From positions 1 through 36,040 of the forward strand of contig PLEX01000138.1 of NCBI GenBank assembly GCA_003136575.1: 36,040 nt of DNA. Direction: 5' to 3'. The stretch comes from Bryobacterales bacterium (GTDB lineage Bacteria; Acidobacteriota; Terriglobia; Bryobacterales; Bryobacteraceae). The notes under the pieces are model-generated. The model saw only the letters and a program-made list of their open reading frames with translations. It was not told the origin of the DNA and made no database searches. Both the position numbers and the translations under genes were made by a program. Below, in pieces: positions 1-6,957 of the stretch (its first letter is position 1; every line of letters begins with the position of its first letter).

Positions 1-433
1 ACATTGGCCGGTTTAAAACGACTTTCAGGGTCTTCGGCTGCCCGATCTTCGGATCGAATCCAAATGCCTTATTGTCGATCCAAAAAGCGACAGCGTCGCG
101 TTGTTTTATCGCGCGCCGAAGCGTTTCGGTGACATCCCGGTCCGATGTTTCGCTAGCTCCATAGAGGGCTGAATGGATAGTAATCTTCGATGATCGCTGC
201 CGGTTGAAGAACCTCCAAATCCAGAAGCATATGGCGGAAACTGCAATCAGGCCGAGCACGAAGCTTCGAACGGAAATCGAAAAGGAGATTTGGCTCTCGA
301 AAATATCGAACTTCATCGGATGAGCAGGATCGGGCGGGCGCACGCAGGCCAGCACGGCCATGATCACGGCAGGAATGCCAATCACGTACGCAGCTACGAC
401 GCCCTGTTTGCCCCAATCTGGTTTAACCGACAT
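1..433 (-). CDS. Hypothetical membrane protein, 3' end cut by window edge
   Basis: The minus strand is open from an ATG at 433 down to base 1 without a stop, giving 144 residues of an incomplete protein that begins MSVKPDWGKQGVV. Two hydrophobic segments are visible, at about residues 12-31 (VVAAYVIGIPAVIMAVLACV) and about residues 52-74, the second followed by a basic stretch (RFFNRQRSSK), which suggests a two-span inner-membrane anchor. The remaining soluble part (about 75-144) is charged and mixed and I do not recognise it. No clear ribosome binding site precedes the ATG. Several other reading frames overlap this stretch but have no protein-like pattern. It lies on the island side of the tRNA-Leu fragment, so it is probably accessory cargo. 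Confidence 0.6.
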   Translation of the reverse strand, partial: MSVKPDWGKQGVVAAYVIGIPAVIMAVLACVRPPDPAHPMKFDIFESQISFSISVRSFVLGLIAVSAICFWIWRFFNRQRSSKITIHSALYGASETSDRDVTETLRRAIKQRDAVAFWIDNKAFGFDPKIGQPKTLKVVLNRPM

Positions 434-702
434 CGTGCTTATTTTATGCGAGGCGTGCGATTGGGGACATTTTGGGCGGTTTGTCGGCTTAGGGCGCCGC
501 GAATCGTTGACGGCCGCCTGGCAAGTTCTCGCAGATGACGGCCTTCGCCAAGCCCGTTCCACGCTCGTGAGGCGCCTGACATGATTAAGTGGTGGGACCA
601 GTTACCCCCACCGAGAATCAATGGGTGCGTTTTCGTTCTCCGGGCGCGAGATCGCGGCGCGCCAGAACGTCCATCAGATGTCTGCATGCGGACTTGGCGT
701 AT
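434..702. other. Intergenic region without a supported gene
   Basis: This gap separates the leftward membrane-protein gene from the rightward HTH gene. A GTG-initiated frame (434-584) and a 50-codon ATG frame (581-733) overlap as ATGA on the plus strand. Neither has a recognisable domain or a ribosome binding site, and the second runs through the promoter of the next gene, so I do not call them as genes. Confidence 0.4.
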
Positions 703-737
703 TTGCTATTCGCGATTCGCGAATGTAGAATAGAATA
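703..737 (+). promoter_or_regulatory. Probable leaderless promoter with operator-like repeat in the spacer
   Basis: TTGCTA (703-708) and TAGAAT (726-731) are separated by 17 bases and resemble a sigma-70 promoter. The downstream ATG at 738 is only six bases past the -10 box, so transcription would begin at or next to the start codon. No Shine-Dalgarno sequence is present. The spacer contains ATTCGCG twice in tandem (708-714 and 715-721), and the second copy forms the perfect palindrome ATTCGCGAAT (715-724). A protein bound there would block RNA polymerase, which would suit autoregulation by the HTH protein encoded immediately downstream. Confidence 0.55.
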
Positions 738-1262
738 ATGGCACTTAAGCCGCAGGATGTCCTCGTCGTGCTAAAAATAGTGGCCAATGGCTCGCGGCGC
801 GCTCCATATGCGGAGCTTGCTGGAGAGTTGGGGATGAGCGCGTCGGAAGCTCATGCCAGCGTCCAGCGTGCAGTACAAAGCCATCTTCTTCACGGATCGG
901 AAATGCAACATCGCCCGAATCTGGCGGCGCTGGAGGAGTTTCTGGTCCATGGGTTGCGCTACGCCTTTCCTGCCGAACATGGCGAGTTCACTCGTGGTAT
1001 GGCGACCTCGTATGCCGCCGAACCGCTGCGCACGTTGATCCCGCCCGGTAATGACCCGATTCCAGTCTGGCCGTCCATCGACGGCAAGGAACGGGGTGTG
1101 GCATTTTCACCGCTCTATAGGACGGCACCGCTCGCGGCATTGCGCGATCCAGCCTTTTATGAGTATCTTGTTCTCGCTGACGCATTGCGGGACGGACGCG
1201 CTCGCGAACGCAAGATCGCGGAGCGTGAGTTACACAAGCGATTGGGAAACGCCAATGCTTGA
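738..1262 (+). CDS. Winged-HTH-like protein paired with a nucleotidyltransferase
   Basis: This encodes 174 residues. The first 60 or so look like a DNA-binding helix-turn-helix (VLVVLKIVANGSRRAPYAEL, then ELGMSASEAHASVQRAV), with the recognition helix around residues 33-47. The rest (about 70-174) is a conserved-looking domain with the stretches HGLRYAFPAEHGEFTRGM and RGVAFSPLYRTAPLAAL, ending in a basic, charged helix rich in Arg and Glu. I remember such proteins only as hypothetical or regulator-like genes found next to a nucleotidyltransferase. The stop overlaps the start of the nucleotidyltransferase gene by eight bases, so the two are translationally coupled. It is probably the regulator or antitoxin-like partner and probably binds the repeat in its own promoter. 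This role is inference. Confidence 0.8.
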   Translation: MALKPQDVLVVLKIVANGSRRAPYAELAGELGMSASEAHASVQRAVQSHLLHGSEMQHRPNLAALEEFLVHGLRYAFPAEHGEFTRGMATSYAAEPLRTLIPPGNDPIPVWPSIDGKERGVAFSPLYRTAPLAALRDPAFYEYLVLADALRDGRARERKIAERELHKRLGNANA

Positions 1263-1944
1263 CTCGAACCGGGAGCAACTGATCCGGGCCGCGCAGCTCT
1301 TACGTCCTTTGCTCGATGAAGTGGTGTTTGTCGGCGGCTCTGTTACAGGATTGCTGATTACGGATTCCGGAGCCGGCGATCCTCGTGCCACCCGCGATGT
1401 CGACGCAATCGCCGCGATAACCTCCTATCCGGCATATGTCGCTTTTGGGGAGCGCTTACGCGCATTGGGGTTCGCAGAAGATACCAGTGATGGAGCACCC
1501 CTCTGTCGCTGGGTGAACCGCACGACCGTGCTCGACGTAATGCCGCTCGATGAAGAGATACTCGGATTTTCCAATCGCTGGTATGCGGCCGCGATGGCGG
1601 CGGCCGTTCGCCATCAACTTACCGATGACCTCGTGGTGCGCATGGTTACCGCTCCATATTTTATTGCTGCGAAGCTGGAGGCGTTTAAGGAACGGGGCAA
1701 GCGTGACTTCTTCAGCCACGATCTCGAAGACCTTATTAACGTGGTTGACGGGCGCGAGACGCTGGCGACTGAAGTTCAAACAGAGAACGCAGCATTACGC
1801 GAGTACCTTCGGACCGAAGTCAGCGGGCTACTTGCAACCCCGCAATTTCTTGACGCGTTACCTGGGCACCTTCGGCCCGATCCAACAAGCCAGGCGCGAG
1901 TTCGCGTGGTACTCCAACGCTTGCAGGAGTTCACGAGAATATAG
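1255..1944 (+). CDS. Nucleotidyltransferase-fold protein (AbiEii/MNT-like), putative toxin partner
   Basis: This encodes 229 residues. The open frame extends upstream to 1051, but ATG 1255 is chosen because the upstream part overlaps the HTH gene in another frame. The polymerase-beta-type nucleotidyltransferase signature is complete: GGS at residues 27-29, DVD at 48-50, and a third acidic residue in VLDVMP at D93. The second half has KLEAFKERGKRDFFSHDLED, the helical pattern seen in AbiEii-like nucleotidyltransferases, where it follows the catalytic fold. All catalytic acids are present, so it should be active in transferring a nucleotide to an unknown acceptor; in related toxins this is tRNA or protein. 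The coupling to a DNA-binding partner and the position at an island edge suggest a toxin-antitoxin or phage-defence module. That function is inferred, not shown. Confidence 0.8.
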   Translation: MLDSNREQLIRAAQLLRPLLDEVVFVGGSVTGLLITDSGAGDPRATRDVDAIAAITSYPAYVAFGERLRALGFAEDTSDGAPLCRWVNRTTVLDVMPLDEEILGFSNRWYAAAMAAAVRHQLTDDLVVRMVTAPYFIAAKLEAFKERGKRDFFSHDLEDLINVVDGRETLATEVQTENAALREYLRTEVSGLLATPQFLDALPGHLRPDPTSQARVRVVLQRLQEFTRI

Positions 1945-1979
1945 GGCGGGCAGTTCACATCAACAATGCAGCCGTCCTT

Positions 1980-2001
1980 TTGGACCTTATCTTGGACCTT
2001 A
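1980..2001 (+). repeat. Tandem direct repeat TTGGACCTTA x2 with a 12-base period
   Basis: TTGGACCTTA occurs at 1980-1989 and again at 1992-2001, separated by two bases. The pair lies about 95 bases from the tRNA-Leu fragment, a distance at which tyrosine integrases often have arm-type binding sites. The repeat is directly visible; the proposed role is speculative. Confidence 0.5.
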
Positions 2002-2024
2002 CACCCCCGACCGCGTGAGACCGC

Positions 2025-2040
2025 GAGGGAACGGTCCCTC
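2025..2040 (+). terminator. GC-rich hairpin, possible weak terminator
   Basis: GAGGGA (2025-2030) and TCCCTC (2035-2040) form a perfect six-base stem with the loop ACGG. It lies 80 bases after the nucleotidyltransferase stop but has no downstream T-run, so termination is uncertain. Confidence 0.3.
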
Positions 2041-2094
2041 CCGCGAAATCAGCACGTTGGAACGCAACAGACGCCCCCGGCCGCTCCAAATCCC

Positions 2095-2150
2095 CTTCAG
2101 GTTCTAGTTCTCGCAAGGGAGTGGAGGTTCAAGTCCTCTCATCCGCACCA
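2095..2150 (+). tRNA. 3' part of a tRNA-Leu(CAG) gene, attachment-site remnant
   Basis: The sequence reads as the 3' portion of a tRNA-Leu. It has the anticodon loop TTCAGGT (2096-2102, anticodon CAG), the 3' anticodon strand TCTAG, a class II variable arm (TTCTCGCAAGGGAG) as expected for leucine tRNAs, a T-arm GGAGG-TTCAAGT-CCTCT, the acceptor strand CATCCGC, discriminator A and an encoded CCA ending at 2150. Upstream of the loop the pairing partner is lost: CTAGA would be needed but TCCCC is present, and no D-arm or GCGGATG acceptor strand is found. A fragment that starts at the anticodon loop and keeps a perfect 3' end is the usual product of tyrosine-recombinase integration into a tRNA gene. 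With this orientation the intact tRNA and the element should lie to the left. It is not a functional tRNA by itself. Confidence 0.8.
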
Positions 2151-2160
2151 GATTTTCAAG

Positions 2161-2184
2161 GAGTTAGCCGACCTTGGCTAGCTC
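2161..2184 (+). terminator. Hairpin just downstream of the tRNA-Leu fragment
   Basis: GAGTTAGCC (2161-2169) pairs with GGCTAGCTC (2176-2184) over nine positions with one G-U wobble, leaving a six-base loop. It starts ten bases after the CCA end, where a tRNA terminator would sit, and may have belonged to the original tRNA gene. No T-run follows. Confidence 0.4.
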
Positions 2185-2546
2185 GACTGAGCGTCACCGA
2201 TCCCGCATTGTAACGATCGCCGCAGAAAACCTGCCCTAAAATCCGCTTCCGCCGGGAGCAGCCCCATACTGAACAAGGTACTTACCGATTGGGGAACTGT
2301 TTGAAGCACCCGCTAAGACACACGCACCAGACGAAAAAACCAGCAATACACAGCGGGATCCGGCACGTCGGTTTGCCGCGCTCTCCAGAGTCAGGGAGTA
2401 ATCAGTTTCGGCCCTGAACATCCTGCCGCCCATCCCAAGGCGTGAGTGCGTCACCCGAGGCGACCCAGTGGCGCTGTTCTCTTCAAACGGCATTTTGTCC
2501 GGCGAATCGCACCGACGATCTGCCGATTTTGGAGAGGCCAAAACTT
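2185..2546. other. Gene-free region between the att-like remnant and the XRE gene
   Basis: No convincing gene is seen. A minus-strand frame starting with TTG at 2550, overlapping the XRE stop codon, would encode 104 residues ending at 2236. Its composition is low-complexity and domain-free apart from one short hydrophobic patch. Confidence 0.35.
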
Positions 2547-3020
2547 TCAAACTTCAACCGCTACGAGTGCCCGAGTTCTTATCACGCCGCCAAGCTTGCG
2601 AGCGGCAACCCGGTCGGACGACCCGCGCCGTCTCGATTCCCCGACGCTATCCGTTTTCCGTTCATCGCTCGGAATGAACTCCAGCGGCAGATGATCCGCG
2701 CGTTCTCGCGTTGGGGGTACACGGACGATTCCGCTCATCTCGCGGGGGTTCGATGAGTAGCCCAACAAACCGTTTGGCGTAACCTTCAGCGCGTTGGCCA
2801 GGCGGACCAGAGTCCGAACGTGGAGATTTTCCTGTTGCCCCGACTCCACCGCATTCAGGGTTTTCCGGGATACTCCGGACCTTTTTGCCAACTCCGTTTG
2901 CGACATTCCACGGAGATTGCGGCGCCAAAGAATCTCGCGCGATATCGTCTGCGAGATTCCGCAGCGCCCTGTAACCTCGGGGTTACAGGGCTGGGGAACC
3001 GGCCGTTTTCGTGGGATCAT
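2547..3020 (-). CDS. XRE-family helix-turn-helix regulator
   Basis: This encodes 157 residues from ATG 3020. The open frame continues up to 3125, but the extra residues are not protein-like. Residues about 26-85 are a Cro/C1-type HTH (HTH_3/XRE): GMSQTELAKRSGVSRKTLNA at 38-57 is the helix-turn-helix, followed by ESGQQENLHVRTLVRLANAL and a Leu-Leu-Gly end. The C-terminal 70 residues are charged and not recognised. The gene is divergent from the secreted glycoside hydrolase to its right, and no toxin gene accompanies it. The first 25 residues are encoded across a perfect inverted repeat (2967-2990), so the real start may lie further in, possibly at a non-ATG codon, with the repeat acting as its operator. 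Confidence 0.75.
   Translation of the reverse strand: MIPRKRPVPQPCNPEVTGRCGISQTISREILWRRNLRGMSQTELAKRSGVSRKTLNAVESGQQENLHVRTLVRLANALKVTPNGLLGYSSNPREMSGIVRVPPTRERADHLPLEFIPSDERKTDSVGESRRRGSSDRVAARKLGGVIRTRALVAVEV
2967..2990. promoter_or_regulatory. Perfect 10-4-10 inverted repeat at the start of the XRE gene
   Basis: CCCTGTAACC (2967-2976) and GGTTACAGGG (2981-2990) are exact reverse complements around TCGG. The 24-base site overlaps codons 11-18 of the XRE gene as called. The size and symmetry fit a dimeric HTH repressor site, so autorepression by the neighbouring XRE protein is the simplest reading. Confidence 0.55.
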
Positions 3021-3424
3021 TATTTCGCGATCGAAATTCGAAGATCTCTCCGGTGAGGTTGGCGCACGCATACGGCCAAGCGCAAGACGCAGAAAACAAA
3101 CGGGGAACCTGAAATTGGCCCCCAAAAAATCGACGGCCAGCCGTCAACTCGACCATTGGCGGTCGCGACCAGATGGCGAAAAGAACCGAAGTCGGGAAAG
3201 GAAATGAGTTCAATATTTCCAGCGATGAAGAACCAAAGCCGCTCGGGACCGACCTCGCAATCCCGGCCTGACCGCGCCACGAAAGACATAGAATTCACGC
3301 CGGGATGTGCCGTTAACGAATCTCTGCCACCCGCGCAGCATTTGCCCGAAGCGCCGACCTATGGCTGCGGGTCGCGGATTACGGCCGGAACCGCCGCAAA
3401 TACTCAATTTACAGGACTTAAACG
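3021..3424. other. Intergenic region between divergent genes
   Basis: This stretch separates the divergent XRE gene and glycoside-hydrolase gene. I see only shadow frames and no clear sigma-70 promoter. ACAGGA (3411-3416) shortly before ATG 3425 is the likely ribosome binding site of the hydrolase gene. Confidence 0.4.
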
Positions 3425-6400
3425 ATGCCTTTTCAGCCATTTAAAAGCTACGTTAGCCGATTCTTTCTTCCTTTCATTTTGATGCCGCTTTGCGGCACGG
3501 GCCTCTGCGCGCAAACCACTAATATTTCAATCGGGGCGGCAGTATTGCAGCCTTCCGTAAAACGCTTCGGCATCAATCTGGGATCTTTAACCAACTACGA
3601 TTCCGGCCAAATTACCAATAACCTGGTCATGCAAAATCCCGGATTTGAGGGGCAGATCTGGAATTCGACCATCCGTTGCGCATCGGGCACGTCATCGACT
3701 TGCACGGATGACGACCAGTATTCGTCGTGGCCCGCGGGCTTCTGGAATGGCGCGACGTACCAGGTGTTTTACGGGACCGCCTCCGGACGATCCGGCACGA
3801 TCGCGTCCTGGAGTGCGTCGGGCAATGGACAGGGGGGAACCCTGAATTTTGCCGATTCCGGAGTGGCTCCGGCAGTCGGGGACTACGTCATAGTGCGCAA
3901 GGCGGTTCCCGGTGGGTCTAGCCAGGGTTGGTGGCCATCCACCTGGGGAGCGGGAACAATCACCGACAACTTTACCGACCTGCCACCAGGAACGCTCGGC
4001 AAGCAAACGGCAGTCCTGACCGCTCCCACGGTCTCTGACGCCGCGTCTCTCGCGGGCTACTTCGATTCCCTGAGTGGACACACTTTCATCCAGCTAAACG
4101 GCACATATCAGATTCAGTTCAAGGCGAAGGCGACAGGAGGTTCCAATCAGGTTAACGTGTCTGTTACACGGTTCGGCGTGGCAACATATTTTTATCAAAC
4201 CGTTAGTCTGACCAACAGCTGGAATACCTACAATCTGACGTTTGCCGCGGCGGAGAACGGGTCGGACGTCGGCACGGTCGGAGTGACCTTCGGAACCGCG
4301 GGGGCGGATTCCCTCGAACTGGACGACGTCAGCCTGACGAAAACCAGCGGCAATCCCGCGAACACGACTGAGTTCCGCGATGAGGTTCTAACCGCGCTTC
4401 AGATGTTGCAACCTGGCGTCCTGCGGTACTGGGCGAACGGCGGGCAGCTGGGCGACACGCTTGATAACCTGATCGCCAGCCAGTTCGGACGGCAGCGCCC
4501 CGGATATTCGGCCTGGTCAACCGAATCGGACCAAATCTCTTTCGGGCTGCATGATTTTCTCGTCCTGTGCAATCTGGTGGGAGCTGAGCCGTGGTTTGTC
4601 GTTCCCTCCACCTTCAGCACGACAGACGCCTCCAATCTTATCGAGTATCTGGCCGGGAGCAGCGCCACGCCGTACGGAGCCAAACGCGCAGCCCTGGGCC
4701 AGACCGCGCCTTGGGCGCAGGTATTCAAGAAGATCCATCTGGAATTTGGCAACGAAGCCTGGAACGGAACGTTCAAAGGCGGCAGCATCGAGTACTCGGC
4801 GCCGTACGGCGCGCAAGCTCAAACGATATTCGCCGCTATGCGGAGCAATGCCGCTTATGTTCCGGCCGATTTCGACCTGGTACTGGGTGGCCAGGCGGCC
4901 GCTCCCGGCCGCAACCTGGATATTCAGAACAGATGCAACAACAACGACTCCTTCGCCCTGGCGCCTTATACCATGAACACGGTGAGCAGCTACACCGATA
5001 ATGAATCCCTCTACGGCTCCACATTCGCCGAACCGGAACAGTACATGTCAGCCAGCGGGACCGCCGAGGGCTTAACCCCTGGCGAAGTGTATCAGAACTA
5101 CCAGGCGATTCAGTCTTCCACGCACCCGGTGCCTCTGAGCTTCTATGAAACCAATCTGAGCACCACGGGCGGAAGTATTACCCAACAGGCCCTGAACACT
5201 TACGCCAGTTCGCTCGGAGCCGGACTCATGGTAGTGGATACCATGCTGCAGAGTCTGAGGACGTTTGGCGTAGTGAACCAGGAGCTCTTTGCCCTTCCAC
5301 AGTATGAATTTCAGCGGCCCGACGGCTCCACGGTGTATCTGTGGGGAGCGGTGGTGGATATGGGCGTGACCAACCGGAAGCGGCCCCAATACCTGGCACT
5401 GCAGTTGGCCAACAACGCGATAAGCAATGGCGCCGCCATGCTGCAGACTGTGCATTCGGGAGCGGATCCGACCTGGAATCAGCCCCTCGTGAACACGGTC
5501 CAGCTCAATGGCGCGCATTATCTGCAATCGTTCGCTTTCGCCCAGGGCAATAATCTCTCGACCGTCGTTTTCAATCTGCACCGCACCGCTACTCTGCCGG
5601 TGACATTCAGCGGGGCTAACGCCCCGTCGGGAATCGTGCAAATGCAACAGTTGACGTCGGCTAATCCGACCGACAACAACGAGAACGCCAATGTGGTCGC
5701 CATCGCGCCCTCAACTCTTACGGGCTTCAATCCCGCTGCAGGGCTTTCCCTGCCCCCCTATTCGATGACTGTGCTGACGTGGACAGCAGGGACATACAGC
5801 CCGGCGCCTGTGATCTCGGCGGTAACCGTAAGCGCACTGACAAGCACGTCGGCCACGGTCACGTGGACTACCGATCAGGCATCCACTTCGCAGGTCCGGT
5901 ACGGAACGAGCAAGTCTTACGGATCGTCTTCCATGCTGAACTCCGCGCCGGTGATCAGCCATTCAGTCACACTGACGGGGCTGACTCCGAGTAGCGCCTA
6001 CGATTACGAGGCCGTTTCCGCGAACTCCGCCGGAGCCTCGTCCACGTCGGCCAACTTCTCCTTTTCCACGCCCGCCACGCCGTCGACTCCGTTGCCGCGG
6101 CTTTCGGCTGTTGCGTTCTGGGGTATAACCGGCTCCGCTGTTACCATTTCGTGGTCCACCAACGTGCCTTCGACGACCTATGTCGAGTACGGCGTGTCTC
6201 AGGCGCTGGGCCAGCTAAGTCCGGTCCAACTGGCGCTTTCCTCAAACCACGGAATCACTCTGACCGGTCTGGCCGCCGGAACCACTTACTACTTCGTTGC
6301 ACAGTCTGCCGGAGCATCCGGTAGCGTTGGTTCCTCGACAATGTACTCCTTTACCACATTGCACACCGCACCCCCGACAATTTCCGGCATTGTGGTGACG

Positions 6401-6640
6401 CCCGGCGTCAACAATGCGGCGACGATCGGCTGGACGGCGTCGACACCAGTCATAGGCCAGGTTGTTTACGGCACGACGACGAGTTACGGAAAGTGGTCCG
6501 CCGCCACGCCCGCACTAACACAGAGCCCCGAATGCTCTCTCACGTCTTTGCCCGCCGGCTTAATCCATTTTCAGATCCTCAGCACGGATGCCTATGGGAA
6601 TCGGTCGGCTTCACCGGACTACACTTTCACGGAGCCATAA
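3425..6640 (+). CDS. Secreted glycoside hydrolase, clan GH-A-like, with fibronectin type III repeats
   Basis: This encodes 1071 residues. A signal peptide is clear: basic KSYVSR, hydrophobic FFLPFILMPLCGTGLC, then probable cleavage near AQT. Residues about 70-300 look like a carbohydrate-binding beta-sandwich (NPGFEG start, LELDDVSLTKT end). Residues about 310-690 resemble the (beta/alpha)8 fold of clan GH-A enzymes: EFGNEAWNG places the likely acid/base at E444, and LSFYETNLS places the likely nucleophile at E575, a spacing of 131 residues. A beta-sandwich follows (about 695-785), and then three FnIII-like repeats at about 790-880, 888-975 and 980-1071, each with the TWTT/SWST and YGTxxxYG patterns. 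The protein is probably extracellular and acts on arabinoside, xyloside or a similar polysaccharide. The exact GH family cannot be fixed by eye; GH51- or GH39-like families are candidates. The nearby exopolysaccharide locus suggests processing of self-made or plant polymer. Confidence 0.8.
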   Translation: MPFQPFKSYVSRFFLPFILMPLCGTGLCAQTTNISIGAAVLQPSVKRFGINLGSLTNYDSGQITNNLVMQNPGFEGQIWNSTIRCASGTSSTCTDDDQYSSWPAGFWNGATYQVFYGTASGRSGTIASWSASGNGQGGTLNFADSGVAPAVGDYVIVRKAVPGGSSQGWWPSTWGAGTITDNFTDLPPGTLGKQTAVLTAPTVSDAASLAGYFDSLSGHTFIQLNGTYQIQFKAKATGGSNQVNVSVTRFGVATYFYQTVSLTNSWNTYNLTFAAAENGSDVGTVGVTFGTAGADSLELDDVSLTKTSGNPANTTEFRDEVLTALQMLQPGVLRYWANGGQLGDTLDNLIASQFGRQRPGYSAWSTESDQISFGLHDFLVLCNLVGAEPWFVVPSTFSTTDASNLIEYLAGSSATPYGAKRAALGQTAPWAQVFKKIHLEFGNEAWNGTFKGGSIEYSAPYGAQAQTIFAAMRSNAAYVPADFDLVLGGQAAAPGRNLDIQNRCNNNDSFALAPYTMNTVSSYTDNESLYGSTFAEPEQYMSASGTAEGLTPGEVYQNYQAIQSSTHPVPLSFYETNLSTTGGSITQQALNTYASSLGAGLMVVDTMLQSLRTFGVVNQELFALPQYEFQRPDGSTVYLWGAVVDMGVTNRKRPQYLALQLANNAISNGAAMLQTVHSGADPTWNQPLVNTVQLNGAHYLQSFAFAQGNNLSTVVFNLHRTATLPVTFSGANAPSGIVQMQQLTSANPTDNNENANVVAIAPSTLTGFNPAAGLSLPPYSMTVLTWTAGTYSPAPVISAVTVSALTSTSATVTWTTDQASTSQVRYGTSKSYGSSSMLNSAPVISHSVTLTGLTPSSAYDYEAVSANSAGASSTSANFSFSTPATPSTPLPRLSAVAFWGITGSAVTISWSTNVPSTTYVEYGVSQALGQLSPVQLALSSNHGITLTGLAAGTTYYFVAQSAGASGSVGSSTMYSFTTLHTAPPTISGIVVTPGVNNAATIGWTASTPVIGQVVYGTTTSYGKWSAATPALTQSPECSLTSLPAGLIHFQILSTDAYGNRSASPDYTFTEP

Positions 6641-6944
6641 CACCGGTCGGTCAGAATAGCCTCCGTCGAATCAGCTGAATCCCGACGTGTGCTAAGATTC
6701 AGGCTCAAGCGTTAAGCCCGGTACGACCGGGAATCGCCTGGACTGAGGGGCGACAGGAAGGCATGAGCGGCCCGAACCAGAGATATTCGCTGGTGTTACC
6801 ACCGACCGGGTTCGCGCGCGAGCCGGGGCGCCGTCCGATTACCGCACGAGCTCTGTCGCTTGCCGCGGGATCCTTTGCTCCGCAATCGGTCGGTGTGGAG
6901 ACGTCGGCATTCGGCCGTTGTTCCCACGAGGTCGCCGGTATCCT
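6641..6944. other. Intergenic region with a possible small ORF
   Basis: The region between the hydrolase and the GT4 gene holds a six-base hairpin (CCCGGT 6718-6723 and ACCGGG 6727-6732) and a possible 64-codon ORF (6763-6957, listed separately). No clear promoter or terminator is seen. Confidence 0.35.
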
Positions 6945-6957
6945 ATGCGAACTGTGA
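6763..6957 (+). CDS. Possible small ORF, 64 residues, unrecognised
   Basis: The ATG at 6763 is preceded by a good ribosome binding site (AGGAAGG), and the frame stops at 6957, overlapping the start of the glycosyltransferase gene by 13 bases. The peptide begins MSGPNQRYSLVLPPTGF and has no recognisable domain or membrane segment. It could be a small gene or a leader coupling translation to the next gene, or a chance frame in GC-rich DNA. Confidence 0.3.
   Translation: MSGPNQRYSLVLPPTGFAREPGRRPITARALSLAAGSFAPQSVGVETSAFGRCSHEVAGILCEL

Larger units (their letters stand above)
1945..2094. other. Gene-free island edge with short repeats
   Basis: Between the nucleotidyltransferase stop and the tRNA fragment there is no supported gene. 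It contains two direct copies of TTGGACCTTA (1980-1989 and 1992-2001) and a hairpin at 2025-2040. The region lies directly beside the attachment-like sequence, so the repeats could be recombinase or accessory-factor sites. Confidence 0.45.

Noticed and set aside
581-733. 50-codon ORF overlapping a preceding frame as ATGA
   Set aside because: It runs through the promoter of the HTH gene, lacks a ribosome binding site and shows no protein-like pattern.
2095-2150. A group I intron splitting a tRNA-Leu gene at the anticodon loop
   Set aside because: No matching 5' tRNA half with GCGGATG or a D-arm is found upstream within 1945-2095 and no intron core is seen, so an integration remnant is the simpler explanation.
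2236-2550. 104-codon minus-strand ORF starting with TTG and overlapping the XRE stop
   Set aside because: The overlap looks like coupling, but the protein has no recognisable domain, an odd composition and no ribosome binding site.
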